Below, in pieces: positions 16,744 through 25,414 of a stretch of 64,000 nucleotides of DNA (its first letter is position 1; every line of letters starts with the position of its first letter). Position numbers and translations under genes: made by a program. The notes beneath the pieces were generated by a model that did not search any database, had not been told where the DNA came from, and worked only from the letters and a program-made list of their open reading frames with translations. Source of the DNA: Streptomyces liangshanensis (GTDB lineage Bacteria; Actinomycetota; Actinomycetes; Streptomycetales; Streptomycetaceae); assembly GCF_011694815.1 (NCBI RefSeq), contig NZ_CP050177.1, positions 6,579,501 to 6,643,500 on the forward strand, given 5' to 3'.

Positions 16744-17705
16744 GCGGGGTGCGCGACCGGGTCACGGACGGGTTGTACGGGCTGGGCTGGAGCACGGTCA
16801 AGACGCTCCCGGAGCCGGCGGCGGCGGCGCTCGGCCGGACGATCGCCGACACGGCGTGGAAGCGGCGCGGCAAGAGCGTGCTGCGGCTGGAGTCGAACCT
16901 GGCGCGGGTCGTGCCCGACGCCGGTCCTGAGCGGCTCGCCGCCCTGTCGAAGGCCGGGATGCGCTCGTACATGCGCTACTGGATGGAGTCGTTCCGGCTG
17001 CCCACCTGGAGCGCGGAGCGGGTGAGCGGGGGCTTCGACCCCAAGGACGTGCACCATCTGACGGACGGGCTGGCGTCGGGGCGGGGCGTGATACTGGCGC
17101 TGCCGCACCTGGCCAACTGGGACCTGGCGGGGGTCTGGGTGACGCGCGCGCTGGGGGTGCCGTTCACGACGGTCGCCGAGCGGCTGAAGCCCGAGACGCT
17201 GTACGACCGCTTTGTGGCGTACCGCGAGAGCCTGGGCATGGAGGTGCTGCCGCACACCGGCGGCTCCGCCTTCGGCACCCTGGCGCGGCGGCTGCGGGAC
17301 GGCGGTCTGGTCTGCCTGGTCGCCGACCGTGACCTGTCGGCGTCGGGCGTCGAGGTCGACTTCTTCGGGGACACCGCCCGGATGCCGGCGGGGCCCGCGC
17401 TGCTGGCGCAGCAGACGGGGGCGCTGCTGCTGCCGGTGACGCTCTGGTACGACGACTCCCCGGTGATGCGGGGGCGGGTCCATCCGCCGGTCGAGGTCCC
17501 GGAGTCAGGTACGCGCGCCGAGAAGACGTCTGTCATGGCACAGGCGGTGGCGGACGTCTTCGCGGGCGGGATCGCCGAGCATCCGGAGGACTGGCACATG
17601 TTGCAGAGGCTGTGGGTCGCGGACCTCGAACCGTCGGGGGCGCCCGGTGCCGGGCCGGCCGGCGCCGCGGGGTCCGGCGACGCGTCGCGCGGGGGGCCGG
17701 CGTGA
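16740..17705 (+). CDS. Phosphatidylinositol mannoside acyltransferase (PatA-like)
   Basis: A 321-residue lipid A-type (LpxL/HtrB-family) acyltransferase. The catalytic HX4D motif is HLANWD at residues 123-128, and a DRDLSASG segment and GPALLAQQTG follow in the expected places. In mycobacteria the equivalent PatA puts a fatty acyl chain on a mannose of phosphatidylinositol mannosides at the inner membrane face. Its position between pgsA and pimA, with 4-bp overlaps on both sides, supports this role. An amphipathic N-terminus probably holds it at the membrane. Confidence 0.9.
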   Translation: MSGVRDRVTDGLYGLGWSTVKTLPEPAAAALGRTIADTAWKRRGKSVLRLESNLARVVPDAGPERLAALSKAGMRSYMRYWMESFRLPTWSAERVSGGFDPKDVHHLTDGLASGRGVILALPHLANWDLAGVWVTRALGVPFTTVAERLKPETLYDRFVAYRESLGMEVLPHTGGSAFGTLARRLRDGGLVCLVADRDLSASGVEVDFFGDTARMPAGPALLAQQTGALLLPVTLWYDDSPVMRGRVHPPVEVPESGTRAEKTSVMAQAVADVFAGGIAEHPEDWHMLQRLWVADLEPSGAPGAGPAGAAGSGDASRGGPA

Positions 17706-18871
17706 GGATCGGGGTCGTCTGCCCCTACTCGTGGGACGTGCCCGGCGGGGTCCAGTTCCACATCAGGGACCTGGCGGAGCATCTGATCCGGCTCGGGCAC
17801 GAGGTGTCCGTCCTGGCGCCGGCGGACGACGAGACGCCGCTGCCGCCGTACGTGGTGTCGGCGGGGCGGGCGGTGCCCGTTCCGTACAACGGGTCGGTGG
17901 CCCGGCTGAACTTCGGGCTGCTGTCGGCGGCGCGGGTGCGGCGGTGGCTGCACGACGGGCACTTCGACGTGATCCACATCCACGAGCCGACGTCGCCGTC
18001 GCTGGGGCTGATCGCGTGCTGGGCGGCCCAGGGGCCGATCGTCGCGACGTTCCACACGTCGAACCCCCGGTCGCGGGCGATGCTGGCGGCGTACTCGATC
18101 CTCCAGTCGGCGCTGGAGAAGATCAGCGCGCGGATCGCGGTGAGCGAGTACGCGCGCCGGACGCTGGTGGAGCACCTGGGCGGGGACGCCGTGGTGATCC
18201 CGAACGGCGTGGACGTCGACTTCTTCGCCAAGGCCGAGGCCAATCCGGAGTGGCAGGGCGGCACGATCGGCTTCATCGGGCGCATCGACGAGCCGCGCAA
18301 GGGGCTGCCCGTGCTGATGCGGGCCCTGCCGAAGATCCTCGGCGCGTACCCGGAGACGCGGCTGCTGGTCGCCGGGCGGGGCGACGAGAAGGAGGCCGTG
18401 GAGTCCCTCCCGAAGGCGATGCGGTCGCGGGTGGAGTTCCTCGGGATGGTGAGCGACGAGGACAAGGCGCGGCTGCTGCGCAGTGTCGACCTGTACGTCG
18501 CGCCCAACACGGGCGGCGAGAGCTTCGGCATCATCCTGGTCGAGGCGCTGTCGGCGGGGGCGGCGGTGCTGGCGAGCGACCTGGACGCGTTCGCGCAGGT
18601 GCTGGACCAGGGGGCGGCGGGCGAGCTGTTCCGCAACGAGGACGCGGACGCCCTGGCGGCGTCGGCGGTCCGCCTCCTGGGCGACCCGGCCCGCCGCGAC
18701 CGCCTCCGCGAACGCGGCAGCGCGCACGTGCGCCGCTTCGACTGGTCGACCGTGGGCGCGGACATCCTGGCGGTGTACGAGACGGTGACGGACGGCGCGG
18801 CCTCGGTGGCGACGGACGAACGGACGACGGGCCTGAGGGCAAGATTCGGCCTGGGCACCCCGAAGGACTGA
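17702..18871 (+). CDS. pimA: Phosphatidyl-myo-inositol mannosyltransferase PimA (GT4)
   Basis: A 389-residue GT-B glycosyltransferase that moves mannose from GDP-mannose to phosphatidylinositol. The N-terminal part has the Gly-rich PGGVQFHIRDL loop and HIHEPTSPS; the C-terminal half has GRIDEPRKGLPVL and the EX7E motif ESFGIILVEA. It begins with GTG inside the last codon of the acyltransferase gene (GTGA), so the start is well fixed. It is the last gene of the PIM operon; a repeat element and hairpin follow. Confidence 0.94.
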   Translation: MRIGVVCPYSWDVPGGVQFHIRDLAEHLIRLGHEVSVLAPADDETPLPPYVVSAGRAVPVPYNGSVARLNFGLLSAARVRRWLHDGHFDVIHIHEPTSPSLGLIACWAAQGPIVATFHTSNPRSRAMLAAYSILQSALEKISARIAVSEYARRTLVEHLGGDAVVIPNGVDVDFFAKAEANPEWQGGTIGFIGRIDEPRKGLPVLMRALPKILGAYPETRLLVAGRGDEKEAVESLPKAMRSRVEFLGMVSDEDKARLLRSVDLYVAPNTGGESFGIILVEALSAGAAVLASDLDAFAQVLDQGAAGELFRNEDADALAASAVRLLGDPARRDRLRERGSAHVRRFDWSTVGADILAVYETVTDGAASVATDERTTGLRARFGLGTPKD

Positions 18872-18901
18872 CGAGTCGAGCGAGACCAAGCCCGCGAAAC
18901 C

Positions 18902-18950
18902 AAGCCCGTCCGGCGATTGAGGACACCGGGGCCCGGGGCAGCGCCCCGGT
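18902..18950. repeat. Dispersed Streptomyces repeat with attached hairpin
   Basis: 18902-18924 is one copy of the repeat AAGCCCGTCCGGCGATTGAG plus GAC, which occurs five more times near 52 kb. Directly after it lie hairpin arms ACCGGGGC (18925-18932) and GCCCCGGT (18943-18950), then a G-rich GGGAAGGGGCGGG. From memory, this combination is common between streptomycete genes. It sits 30 bp past pimA and may help end that transcript. Confidence 0.75.
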
Positions 18951-19082
18951 CTCGGGAAGGGGCGGGTAGGGGAACTGCGCCGCAGGCAACGCCCACCCCC
19001 ACGCACCCGCACGCCCTCCTCACAGGGCCACCAGGCCAAGCCCCCGACCCCCCGCCCCACAGGGCCGGTAGCCTTGCCGCCC

Positions 19083-19631
19083 GTGACCCCAACCCTCGTA
19101 TGGATCGCCGTCGCCGTCGTCGCGATCGGGCTCTACCTCAGCTGGACCGCCGGCCGCCTCGACCGCCTGCACGCGCGGATCGACGCCGCCCGCGCCGCCC
19201 TCGACGCCCAGCTCCTGCGCCGCGCCTCGGTCACCCAGGAGCTGGCCACCTCCGGCGTCCTCGATCCCGCCGCGTCCATCGTGCTGTACCAGGCGGCCCA
19301 CGCGGCCCGGCAGGCCGAGGAGGAGCAACGTGAGGTCGCGGAGAGCGAGTTGAGCCAGGCGCTGCGCGCGGTGTTCGGCGAGACCGAGCAGGTCGAGGCG
19401 GTACGGGCCGCCCCGGGCGGCGAGGACGCCGCCGGCGAGCTCGCGGCGGCGGTGCGGCGCGTACCGATGGCGCGGCGGTTCCACAACGACGCGGTACGGG
19501 CCGCCCGCGCCCTGCGCCGCCACCGCAAGGTCCGCTGGTTCCGGCTGGCCGGGCACGCGCCGTTCCCCCTCGCCTTCGAGATGGACGACGAGCCCCCGGT
19601 GGCCCTGGCCGACCGCCCGGGCAGCGGCTGA
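19083..19631 (+). CDS. LemA-like small membrane protein
   Basis: A 182-residue protein with one N-terminal membrane span (LVWIAVAVVAIGLYLSW), then a long helical, coiled-coil-like part rich in Ala, Arg and Glu. Near the C-terminus RRFHNDAVRAARALRRH resembles the YNDAV motif of LemA proteins, so a distant LemA relation is likely; function is unknown. TAGCCT at 19069-19074 stands eight bases before the chosen GTG, which fits a leaderless message. A TTG at 19074 would add three residues but overlaps that box. Confidence 0.7.
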   Translation: MTPTLVWIAVAVVAIGLYLSWTAGRLDRLHARIDAARAALDAQLLRRASVTQELATSGVLDPAASIVLYQAAHAARQAEEEQREVAESELSQALRAVFGETEQVEAVRAAPGGEDAAGELAAAVRRVPMARRFHNDAVRAARALRRHRKVRWFRLAGHAPFPLAFEMDDEPPVALADRPGSG

Positions 19632-19739
19632 GAAGGATCCACCGGCACCGCATTGGCTCTTGCTGTGGACCGCTCACCGGGCGTTTCCTCAAGGAGACGT
19701 CCGTCCACCGTTCCCGTTCCAGCCAGTGAGGTCGCTTCC

Positions 19740-20642
19740 GTGTCCACTTCTCCCCAGTCCCCCGAGACCGGTACCGCTCGCGTCAAGCGCGGCATGGCCG
19801 AGCAGCTCAAGGGCGGTGTGATCATGGATGTGGTCACGCCCGAGCAGGCCAAGATCGCCGAGGACGCCGGCGCGGTGGCCGTGATGGCGCTGGAGCGGGT
19901 TCCCGCCGACATCCGCAAGCACGGCGGCGTGGCGCGCATGTCCGACCCGGACATGATCGAGGGCATCATCGAGGCCGTCTCGATCCCGGTCATGGCCAAG
20001 TCCCGGATCGGCCACATCGTGGAGGCGCAGGTCCTCCAGTCCCTCGGCGTCGACTACATCGACGAGTCCGAGGTCCTGACCCCGGCCGACGAGGTCAACC
20101 ACTCCGACAAGTGGGCCTTCACCACGCCCTTCGTCTGCGGCGCCACCAACCTGGGTGAGGCCCTGCGCCGGATCGCCGAGGGCGCGGCGATGATCCGCTC
20201 CAAGGGCGAGGCCGGTACCGGCAACGTCGTCGAGGCGGTCCGCCACCTGCGCCAGATCAAGAACGAGATCGCCAAGCTCCGCGGCTTCGACTCCAACGAG
20301 CTGTACGCCGCCGCGAAGGAGCTGCGCGCGCCGTACGAGATCGTCAAGGAGGTCGCCGCGCTCGGCAAGCTGCCCGTGGTCCTCTTCTCGGCGGGCGGGG
20401 TGGCCACCCCGGCGGACGCGGCGCTGATGCGTCAGCTGGGCGCCGAGGGCGTGTTCGTCGGTTCGGGCATCTTCAAGTCCGGCGACCCCGCCAAGCGGGC
20501 GGCCGCGATCGTGAAGGCGACCACCTTCTACGACGACCCGAAGATCATCGCGGACGCGTCCAGGAACCTGGGCGAGGCCATGGTCGGGATCAACATCGAC
20601 ACCCTCCCCGAGTCCGAGCACTACGCGAAGCGTGGCTGGTAA
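19740..20642 (+). CDS. pdxS: Pyridoxal 5'-phosphate synthase subunit PdxS
   Basis: A 300-residue TIM-barrel subunit that makes PLP from ribose 5-phosphate, glyceraldehyde 3-phosphate and ammonia. The family sequence is clear from [20 protein letters not shown] onward, including MAKSRIGH, the Lys-containing active-site region, and phosphate-binding GSGIFKS. A GTG start with GAGG eight bases upstream agrees with homology. pdxT follows after 6 bp, so the two subunits of the complex are made together. Confidence 0.97.
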   Translation: MSTSPQSPETGTARVKRGMAEQLKGGVIMDVVTPEQAKIAEDAGAVAVMALERVPADIRKHGGVARMSDPDMIEGIIEAVSIPVMAKSRIGHIVEAQVLQSLGVDYIDESEVLTPADEVNHSDKWAFTTPFVCGATNLGEALRRIAEGAAMIRSKGEAGTGNVVEAVRHLRQIKNEIAKLRGFDSNELYAAAKELRAPYEIVKEVAALGKLPVVLFSAGGVATPADAALMRQLGAEGVFVGSGIFKSGDPAKRAAAIVKATTFYDDPKIIADASRNLGEAMVGINIDTLPESEHYAKRGW

Positions 20643-20648
20643 GCACCC

Positions 20649-21248
20649 ATGAGCACTCCTGTGGCCCCGGTGGTCGGGGTACTCGCCCTCCAGGGCGACG
20701 TCAGGGAGCATCTGGCCGCCCTGGCCGCGGCGGGCGCCGCGGCCAGGACCGTGCGGCGCCCCGAGGAACTGGCCGGGGTCGAGGGCCTGGTGATCCCGGG
20801 CGGCGAGTCGACGACGATGTCCAAGCTGGCGGTGCTGTTCGGGATGCTGGAGCCGCTCCGGGAGCGGATCGCGGCCGGGATGCCCGTGTACGGCACGTGC
20901 GCCGGGATGATCCTGCTGGCCGACAAGATCCTGGACCCCCGGTCGGGGCAGGAGACGCTCGGCGGGATCGACATGATCGTGCGCAGGAACGCCTTCGGGC
21001 GGCAGAACGAGTCGTTCGAGGCGGCCGTGGACGTCACGGGGGTCGAGGGCGGCCCCGTGGAGGGTGTGTTCATCCGGGCGCCCTGGGTCGAGTCGGTCGG
21101 CGCCGAGGTCGAGGTGCTGGCGGAGTACGGGGGCCATGTGGTCGCCGTCCGGCAGGGCACGGCCCTCGCGACGTCGTTCCACCCCGAACTGACCGGCGAC
21201 CACCGCCTGCACCGCTTCTTCTCCGACATGGTGCGCTCCGCACGGTGA
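20649..21248 (+). CDS. pdxT: Pyridoxal 5'-phosphate synthase glutaminase subunit PdxT
   Basis: A 199-residue class I glutamine amidotransferase that hydrolyses glutamine and passes ammonia to PdxS. The nucleophile is Cys84 in [11 protein letters not shown], with the oxyanion loop GGESTT at 51-56 and the catalytic His and Glu in SFHPELTGD near the C-terminus. All needed residues are present. The gene directly follows pdxS. Confidence 0.97.
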   Translation: MSTPVAPVVGVLALQGDVREHLAALAAAGAAARTVRRPEELAGVEGLVIPGGESTTMSKLAVLFGMLEPLRERIAAGMPVYGTCAGMILLADKILDPRSGQETLGGIDMIVRRNAFGRQNESFEAAVDVTGVEGGPVEGVFIRAPWVESVGAEVEVLAEYGGHVVAVRQGTALATSFHPELTGDHRLHRFFSDMVRSAR

Positions 21249-21310
21249 CGGTGGGCCGGTAGGATCGCTGCCGAACGGAGCAGGATGGGTTACGCGAAGG
21301 AGACAGGCAG

Positions 21311-22063
21311 ATGTCCGGCCACTCTAAATGGGCTACGACGAAGCACAAGAAGGCCGTGATCGATGCCAAGCGCGGCAAGCTCTTCGCGAAGCTGATCAAG
21401 AACATCGAGGTCGCGGCCCGCAGTGGCGGCGCCGACATCGACGGCAACCCGACGCTGTTCGACGCCATCCAGAAGGCGAAGAAGAGCTCGGTGCCGAACA
21501 AGAACATCGACTCGGCGGTCAAGCGCGGCGCCGGCCTGGAGGCCGGTGGCGCCGACTACGAGACGATCATGTACGAGGGGTACGGCCCGAACGGGGTCGC
21601 GGTGCTCATCGAGTGCCTCACCGACAATCGCAACCGCGCGGCCTCCGACGTCCGGGTCGCCATGACCCGTAACGGCGGTTCGATGGCCGATCCCGGTTCC
21701 GTCTCGTACCTCTTCCACCGCAAGGGCGTGGTGATCGTCCCCAAGGGCGAGCTGGGCGAGGACGACGTCCTGGGTGCCGTGCTCGACGCGGGCGCCGAGG
21801 AGGTCAACGACCTGGGTGAGACCTTCGAGGTGCTCAGCGAGGCCACCGACCTGGTCGCGGTCCGTACGTCCCTCCAGGAAGCGGGCATCGACTACGACTC
21901 CGCCGACGCCAGCTTCGTCCCGACCATGCAGGTCGACCTGGACGAGGAGGGCGCGCGCAAGATCTTCAAGCTGATCGACGCGCTGGAGGAGAGCGACGAC
22001 GTGCAGAACGTCTTCGCCAACTTCGACGTCTCGGACGAAGTGATGGAGAAGGTGGACGCCTGA
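21311..22063 (+). CDS. YebC/TACO1 family protein
   Basis: A 250-residue member of the highly conserved YebC family, starting [20 protein letters not shown], with AAGGAG upstream of the ATG. Family members have been described as transcription regulators and as translation factors that ease ribosome stalling on proline-rich stretches. TAGGAT at 21260-21265 is a likely -10 box. In many bacteria it precedes ruvC, as here. A 13-bp hairpin downstream suggests partial separation from ruvCAB. Confidence 0.95.
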   Translation: MSGHSKWATTKHKKAVIDAKRGKLFAKLIKNIEVAARSGGADIDGNPTLFDAIQKAKKSSVPNKNIDSAVKRGAGLEAGGADYETIMYEGYGPNGVAVLIECLTDNRNRAASDVRVAMTRNGGSMADPGSVSYLFHRKGVVIVPKGELGEDDVLGAVLDAGAEEVNDLGETFEVLSEATDLVAVRTSLQEAGIDYDSADASFVPTMQVDLDEEGARKIFKLIDALEESDDVQNVFANFDVSDEVMEKVDA

Positions 22064-22090
22064 GCGCCCGCCGCTGACACGGCTTCACCT

Positions 22091-22125
22091 GACGGACCGA
22101 CGGGGCGACGCTCCGTCGGTCCGTC
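22091..22125 (+). terminator. 13-bp hairpin after yebC
   Basis: Arms 22091-22103 (GACGGACCGACGG) and 22113-22125 are perfectly complementary with a 9-base loop and are followed by TCGTTGT. It lies 28 bp past the yebC stop. Confidence 0.85.
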
Positions 22126-22214
22126 TCGTTGTCGGTGGTGACCGATACTGTGCTGACCAGCGAGGTCGAACGCGGACAACGGGTATGCGGGCACGGAGAG
22201 CGGGAGGGGGCGCG

Positions 22215-22772
22215 ATGCGGGTGCTGGGGGTCGACCCGGGGCTGACCCGGTGCGGTATCGGCGTGGTCGAGGGCGTCGCGGGCCGTCCGCTGACGATGCT
22301 CGGTGTCGGGGTCGTGCGGACCCCGGCGGACGCCGAGATCGGGATGCGGCTGGTCGCCATCGAGCAGGGCATCGAAGCCTGGCTCGACGAGCACAAGCCC
22401 GAACTGGTCGCGGTGGAGCGGGTGTTCGCCCAGCACAACGTCCGCACGGTCATGGGTACGGCCCAGGCCAGCGCGGTCGCCATGCTCTGCGCCTCACGGC
22501 GCGGCATCCCCGTGGCGCTGCACACCCCCAGCGAGGTCAAGGCCGCCGTCACCGGCAGCGGCCGCGCCGACAAGGCCCAGGTCGGCGCGATGGTCACCCG
22601 GCTGCTGCGGCTGGCCGCCCCGCCCAAGCCGGCCGACGCGGCCGACGCCCTCGCGCTCGCCATCTGCCACATCTGGCGGGCCCCCGCCCTGAACCGCCTC
22701 CAGCAGGCCCACGCCGCGGCCCGCCCCTCCCGCATCCCCGCCACCGCACCCGTACGGAAGGTCCCCCGATGA
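22215..22772 (+). CDS. ruvC: Holliday junction endodeoxyribonuclease RuvC
   Basis: A 185-residue resolvase that cuts Holliday junctions during recombinational repair. The RNase H-like active site is visible: Asp7 in [10 protein letters not shown], the Glu in [11 protein letters not shown], and the Asp pair in [20 protein letters not shown] precedes the ATG at 22215, which fits better than the upstream in-frame ATG at 22185. The stop overlaps ruvA by four bases. Confidence 0.96.
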   Translation: MRVLGVDPGLTRCGIGVVEGVAGRPLTMLGVGVVRTPADAEIGMRLVAIEQGIEAWLDEHKPELVAVERVFAQHNVRTVMGTAQASAVAMLCASRRGIPVALHTPSEVKAAVTGSGRADKAQVGAMVTRLLRLAAPPKPADAADALALAICHIWRAPALNRLQQAHAAARPSRIPATAPVRKVPR

Positions 22773-23392
22773 TCGCCTTCGTGAGCGGCCCGGTCGCCGC
22801 GCTCGCCCCGACCACCGCCGTCATCGAGGTCGGCGGCATCGGCATGGCCGTCCAGTGCACCCCCGGCACCCTCGCCAGGCTCCGGATCGGCGAGGACGCC
22901 AAGCTCGCCACGTCCCTGGTCGTCCGCGAGGACTCGCTCACGCTGTACGGCTTCGCGGACGACGACGAGCGCCAGGTGTTCGAGCTGCTCCAGACCGCCA
23001 GCGGCGTGGGCCCGCGCCTCGCCCAGGCCATGCTCGCCGTCCACAGCCCGGACACCCTGCGGATCGCGGTGGCCAACGGCGACGAGAAGACCCTGACGGC
23101 CGTCCCCGGCATCGGCAAGCGCGGCGCCCAGAAGCTGCTGCTGGAGCTCAAGGACCGGCTCGGCGCACCCGTCGGCCCCGCCCGCGCCCAGGGCGTCGGC
23201 GCCACGCTCCCCGCCTCCTGGAGCGACCAGCTGCACGCCGCGCTGCTCGGCCTCGGGTACGCCACCCGCGAGGCCGACGAGGCCGTCGCGCTCGTCACCC
23301 CGCAGGCCGAGGCCGCCGTCGCGGAAGGGCTGCAGCCACCCGTGCCGCAGCTGCTGCGCGCCGCGCTCCAGAGCCTGAACAGGACCCGCTGA
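22769..23392 (+). CDS. ruvA: Holliday junction branch migration protein RuvA
   Basis: A 207-residue protein that holds the four-way junction for RuvB. The N-terminal OB fold starts [12 protein letters not shown], and helix-hairpin-helix motifs are at [13 protein letters not shown] and [16 protein letters not shown]. The C-terminal domain for RuvB contact is [16 protein letters not shown]. The start lies in the ATGA overlap with ruvC. Confidence 0.96.
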   Translation: MIAFVSGPVAALAPTTAVIEVGGIGMAVQCTPGTLARLRIGEDAKLATSLVVREDSLTLYGFADDDERQVFELLQTASGVGPRLAQAMLAVHSPDTLRIAVANGDEKTLTAVPGIGKRGAQKLLLELKDRLGAPVGPARAQGVGATLPASWSDQLHAALLGLGYATREADEAVALVTPQAEAAVAEGLQPPVPQLLRAALQSLNRTR

Positions 23393-23445
23393 GCGGCGCC
23401 GGGGCGGGTGCCCCGCGCGGAACGACCCCGCCGGGCCGGCCCGGC

Positions 23446-23513
23446 GGGACAGAGTGGACGCTGAGACCGAGTGAACGACGGTGAGACAGAGTGAGCATCG
23501 GCGGGACAGAGTG
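23446..23513 (+). repeat. Four short repeats around the ruvB start
   Basis: The module (G/A)GGAC(A/C)GAGTG occurs at GTG codons 23454, 23471, 23491 and 23511, with spacings of 17, 20 and 20 bp. Only the last GTG begins the RuvB frame as known from homologues. Confidence 0.65.
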
Positions 23514-24605
23514 AACTGGGACGACACCGGCGCCGACACACGGACGCCCCACGACGAGGACGACAGGGACGACCGGCTCGTAGCCCCCTCCGCGGACGGG
23601 GAGGACCAGGCCGTCGAGGCGGCCCTGCGCCCCAAGTCGCTGGACGAGTTCGTGGGCCAGGAACGGGTCCGCGAGCAGCTCGACCTGGTGCTCAAGGCCG
23701 CGCTCGCCCGCGGCGCCACCGCCGACCACGTGCTGCTCTCCGGCGCGCCCGGCCTCGGCAAGACCACCCTCTCCATGATCATCGCGGCGGAGATGAACGC
23801 CCCGATCCGCATCACCTCGGGCCCCGCCATCCAGCACGCGGGCGACCTCGCCGCGATCCTCTCCTCCCTCCAGGAGGGCGAGGTCCTCTTCCTCGACGAG
23901 ATCCACCGCATGTCCCGGCCCGCCGAGGAGATGCTCTACATGGCGATGGAGGACTTCCGGGTCGACGTCATCGTCGGCAAGGGCCCCGGCGCCACCGCCA
24001 TCCCGCTGGAACTGCCACCGTTCACCCTCGTCGGCGCCACCACCCGGGCCGGGCTGCTGCCGCCCCCGCTGCGGGACCGGTTCGGCTTCACCGGCCACAT
24101 GGAGTTCTACGAGAGCGCCGAGCTGGAGCGCGTCCTCCACCGTTCGGCCCAGCTCCTCGACCTGGAGATCGACGCGGAGGGCGCCGCCGAGATCGCCGGC
24201 CGCTCGCGCGGCACGCCCCGTATCGCCAACCGCCTGCTGCGCCGCGTGCGGGACTACGCCCAGGTCAAGGCCGACGGAGTGATCAACCGCGAGATCGCCC
24301 AGGTCGCCCTGGCGGTGTACGAGGTCGACGCCCGCGGTCTCGACCGCCTCGACCGGGCCGTCCTGCGGGCCCTCCTCAAGCTGTTCGGCGGCGGCCCCGT
24401 GGGCCTGTCGACCCTCGCGGTGGCCGTGGGGGAGGAGCGGGAGACGGTGGAGGAGGTCGCCGAGCCGTTCCTCGTCCGGGAAGGCCTGCTGGCCCGTACG
24501 CCCCGGGGCCGCGTCGCCACCCCCGCGGCCTGGGCGCACCTCGGGCTCGTACCGCCGCAGCAGGCCCCGGGCACAGCGGGACAACAAGGTTTGTTCGGGG
24601 CGTGA
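23511..24605 (+). CDS. ruvB: Holliday junction branch migration ATPase RuvB
   Basis: A 364-residue AAA+ motor that drives branch migration with RuvA. Walker A is GAPGLGKTT (about residues 78-86), Walker B is VLFLDEIHR, and sensor 1 is LVGATTRAG; the C-terminal winged helix follows. The GTG at 23511 (VNWDDTGAD) matches the usual N-terminus. A GTG at 23481 is in frame and would add ten residues; it belongs to the same short repeat. A gap of 118 bp separates ruvA, so ruvB may have its own initiation of translation or transcription. Confidence 0.95.
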   Translation: MNWDDTGADTRTPHDEDDRDDRLVAPSADGEDQAVEAALRPKSLDEFVGQERVREQLDLVLKAALARGATADHVLLSGAPGLGKTTLSMIIAAEMNAPIRITSGPAIQHAGDLAAILSSLQEGEVLFLDEIHRMSRPAEEMLYMAMEDFRVDVIVGKGPGATAIPLELPPFTLVGATTRAGLLPPPLRDRFGFTGHMEFYESAELERVLHRSAQLLDLEIDAEGAAEIAGRSRGTPRIANRLLRRVRDYAQVKADGVINREIAQVALAVYEVDARGLDRLDRAVLRALLKLFGGGPVGLSTLAVAVGEERETVEEVAEPFLVREGLLARTPRGRVATPAAWAHLGLVPPQQAPGTAGQQGLFGA

Positions 24606-24652
24606 GGCGCAGCACGCTCGACCGGGACGGAACCAGGGTGCGATGCTGGGCG

Positions 24653-24682
24653 TTGTTCCAACGACGCGGACTCGCTTAGACT
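24653..24682 (+). promoter_or_regulatory. Probable promoter of yajC-secDF
   Basis: TTGTTC (24653-24658) and TAGACT (24677-24682) are separated by 18 bp, close to the streptomycete housekeeping sigma factor pattern. It lies 88 bp before the yajC start. Confidence 0.6.
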
Positions 24683-24770
24683 CCGCCGATGCCGCCCTTC
24701 CAGGTCGGCATGCCCACCCCCGTATATGAGGCCGTTCTCCAGCGCGGTCGTGCGAAGGAAGTTCCCTCCC

Positions 24771-25271
24771 GTGAGTCCAGTGACCCTTCTCCCCTTCATC
24801 GTGCTCATCGGGGCCATGTTCCTGATGACCCGGTCCGCCAAGAAGAAGCAGCAGGCCGCCGCGCAGATGCGCAGCGACATGCAGCCCGGCACCGGCGTCC
24901 GGACGATCGGCGGCATGTACGCCACGGTGAAGGAGGTGCACGAGGACATGGTCGTTCTCGAGGTCGCTCCCGGCGTCCACGCCGTGTACGCCAAGAACGC
25001 CATCGGCGCTGTGCTGGACGACGACGAGTACAACCGGATCGTGCACGGCGACGACCTGACGTCCGACGACACCGTCGTTCCCGACGACGCGTCGTCGCTC
25101 ATCGACGGCGACGCCGACGAGTCCGTCGCCAAGATCGACCTGGGCAAGCGTCCCGAGGCCGACGACACCGACGCGGCCGAGGCCGACAAGGAGGAGCCCG
25201 CGCCGGCCGACGCCGTCAAGGCGGCCGACGCGAAGGACGGCAAGGCCGACGGCGAAGCGGACGCGAAGTAG
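24771..25271 (+). CDS. yajC: Preprotein translocase subunit YajC
   Basis: A 166-residue protein with one N-terminal membrane span (VTLLPFIVLIGAMFLMT) followed by the basic RSAKKKQQAAAQMRSDMQPG and the YajC core GTGVRTIGGMYATVKEVHED. The C-terminal 70 residues are Asp/Ala/Lys-rich and longer than in E. coli. It joins SecDF in the membrane and aids Sec protein export. GAAGGAA lies about 11 bases before the chosen GTG; a second GTG at 24780 is possible. Confidence 0.93.
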   Translation: MSPVTLLPFIVLIGAMFLMTRSAKKKQQAAAQMRSDMQPGTGVRTIGGMYATVKEVHEDMVVLEVAPGVHAVYAKNAIGAVLDDDEYNRIVHGDDLTSDDTVVPDDASSLIDGDADESVAKIDLGKRPEADDTDAAEADKEEPAPADAVKAADAKDGKADGEADAK

Positions 25272-25284
25272 TCGGTCCGTGACC

Positions 25285-25305
25285 GAGGGCCGCTCCGCGG
25301 TCCTC
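25285..25305 (+). terminator. Short hairpin between yajC and secD
   Basis: GAGGGCCGC (25285-25293) pairs with GCGGTCCTC (25297-25305), counting one G-U pair. It may weaken transcription from yajC into secD rather than stop it. Confidence 0.4.
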
Positions 25306-25414
25306 TTCGGCGTGCGTTCCGTGCTGTGTTCTGCGGGGGCAGGTCCCCACATCACTTCGTGGCCGCCCCGGCGCACACCCGGCGCGGGGCGGTTGGACAG
25401 GGAGAAACGAGAAG

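Noticed and set aside
16976..19060. 694-codon - strand open frame across the PIM genes
   Set aside because: Antisense of the acyltransferase and pimA genes; only Arg/His/Pro-rich sequence.
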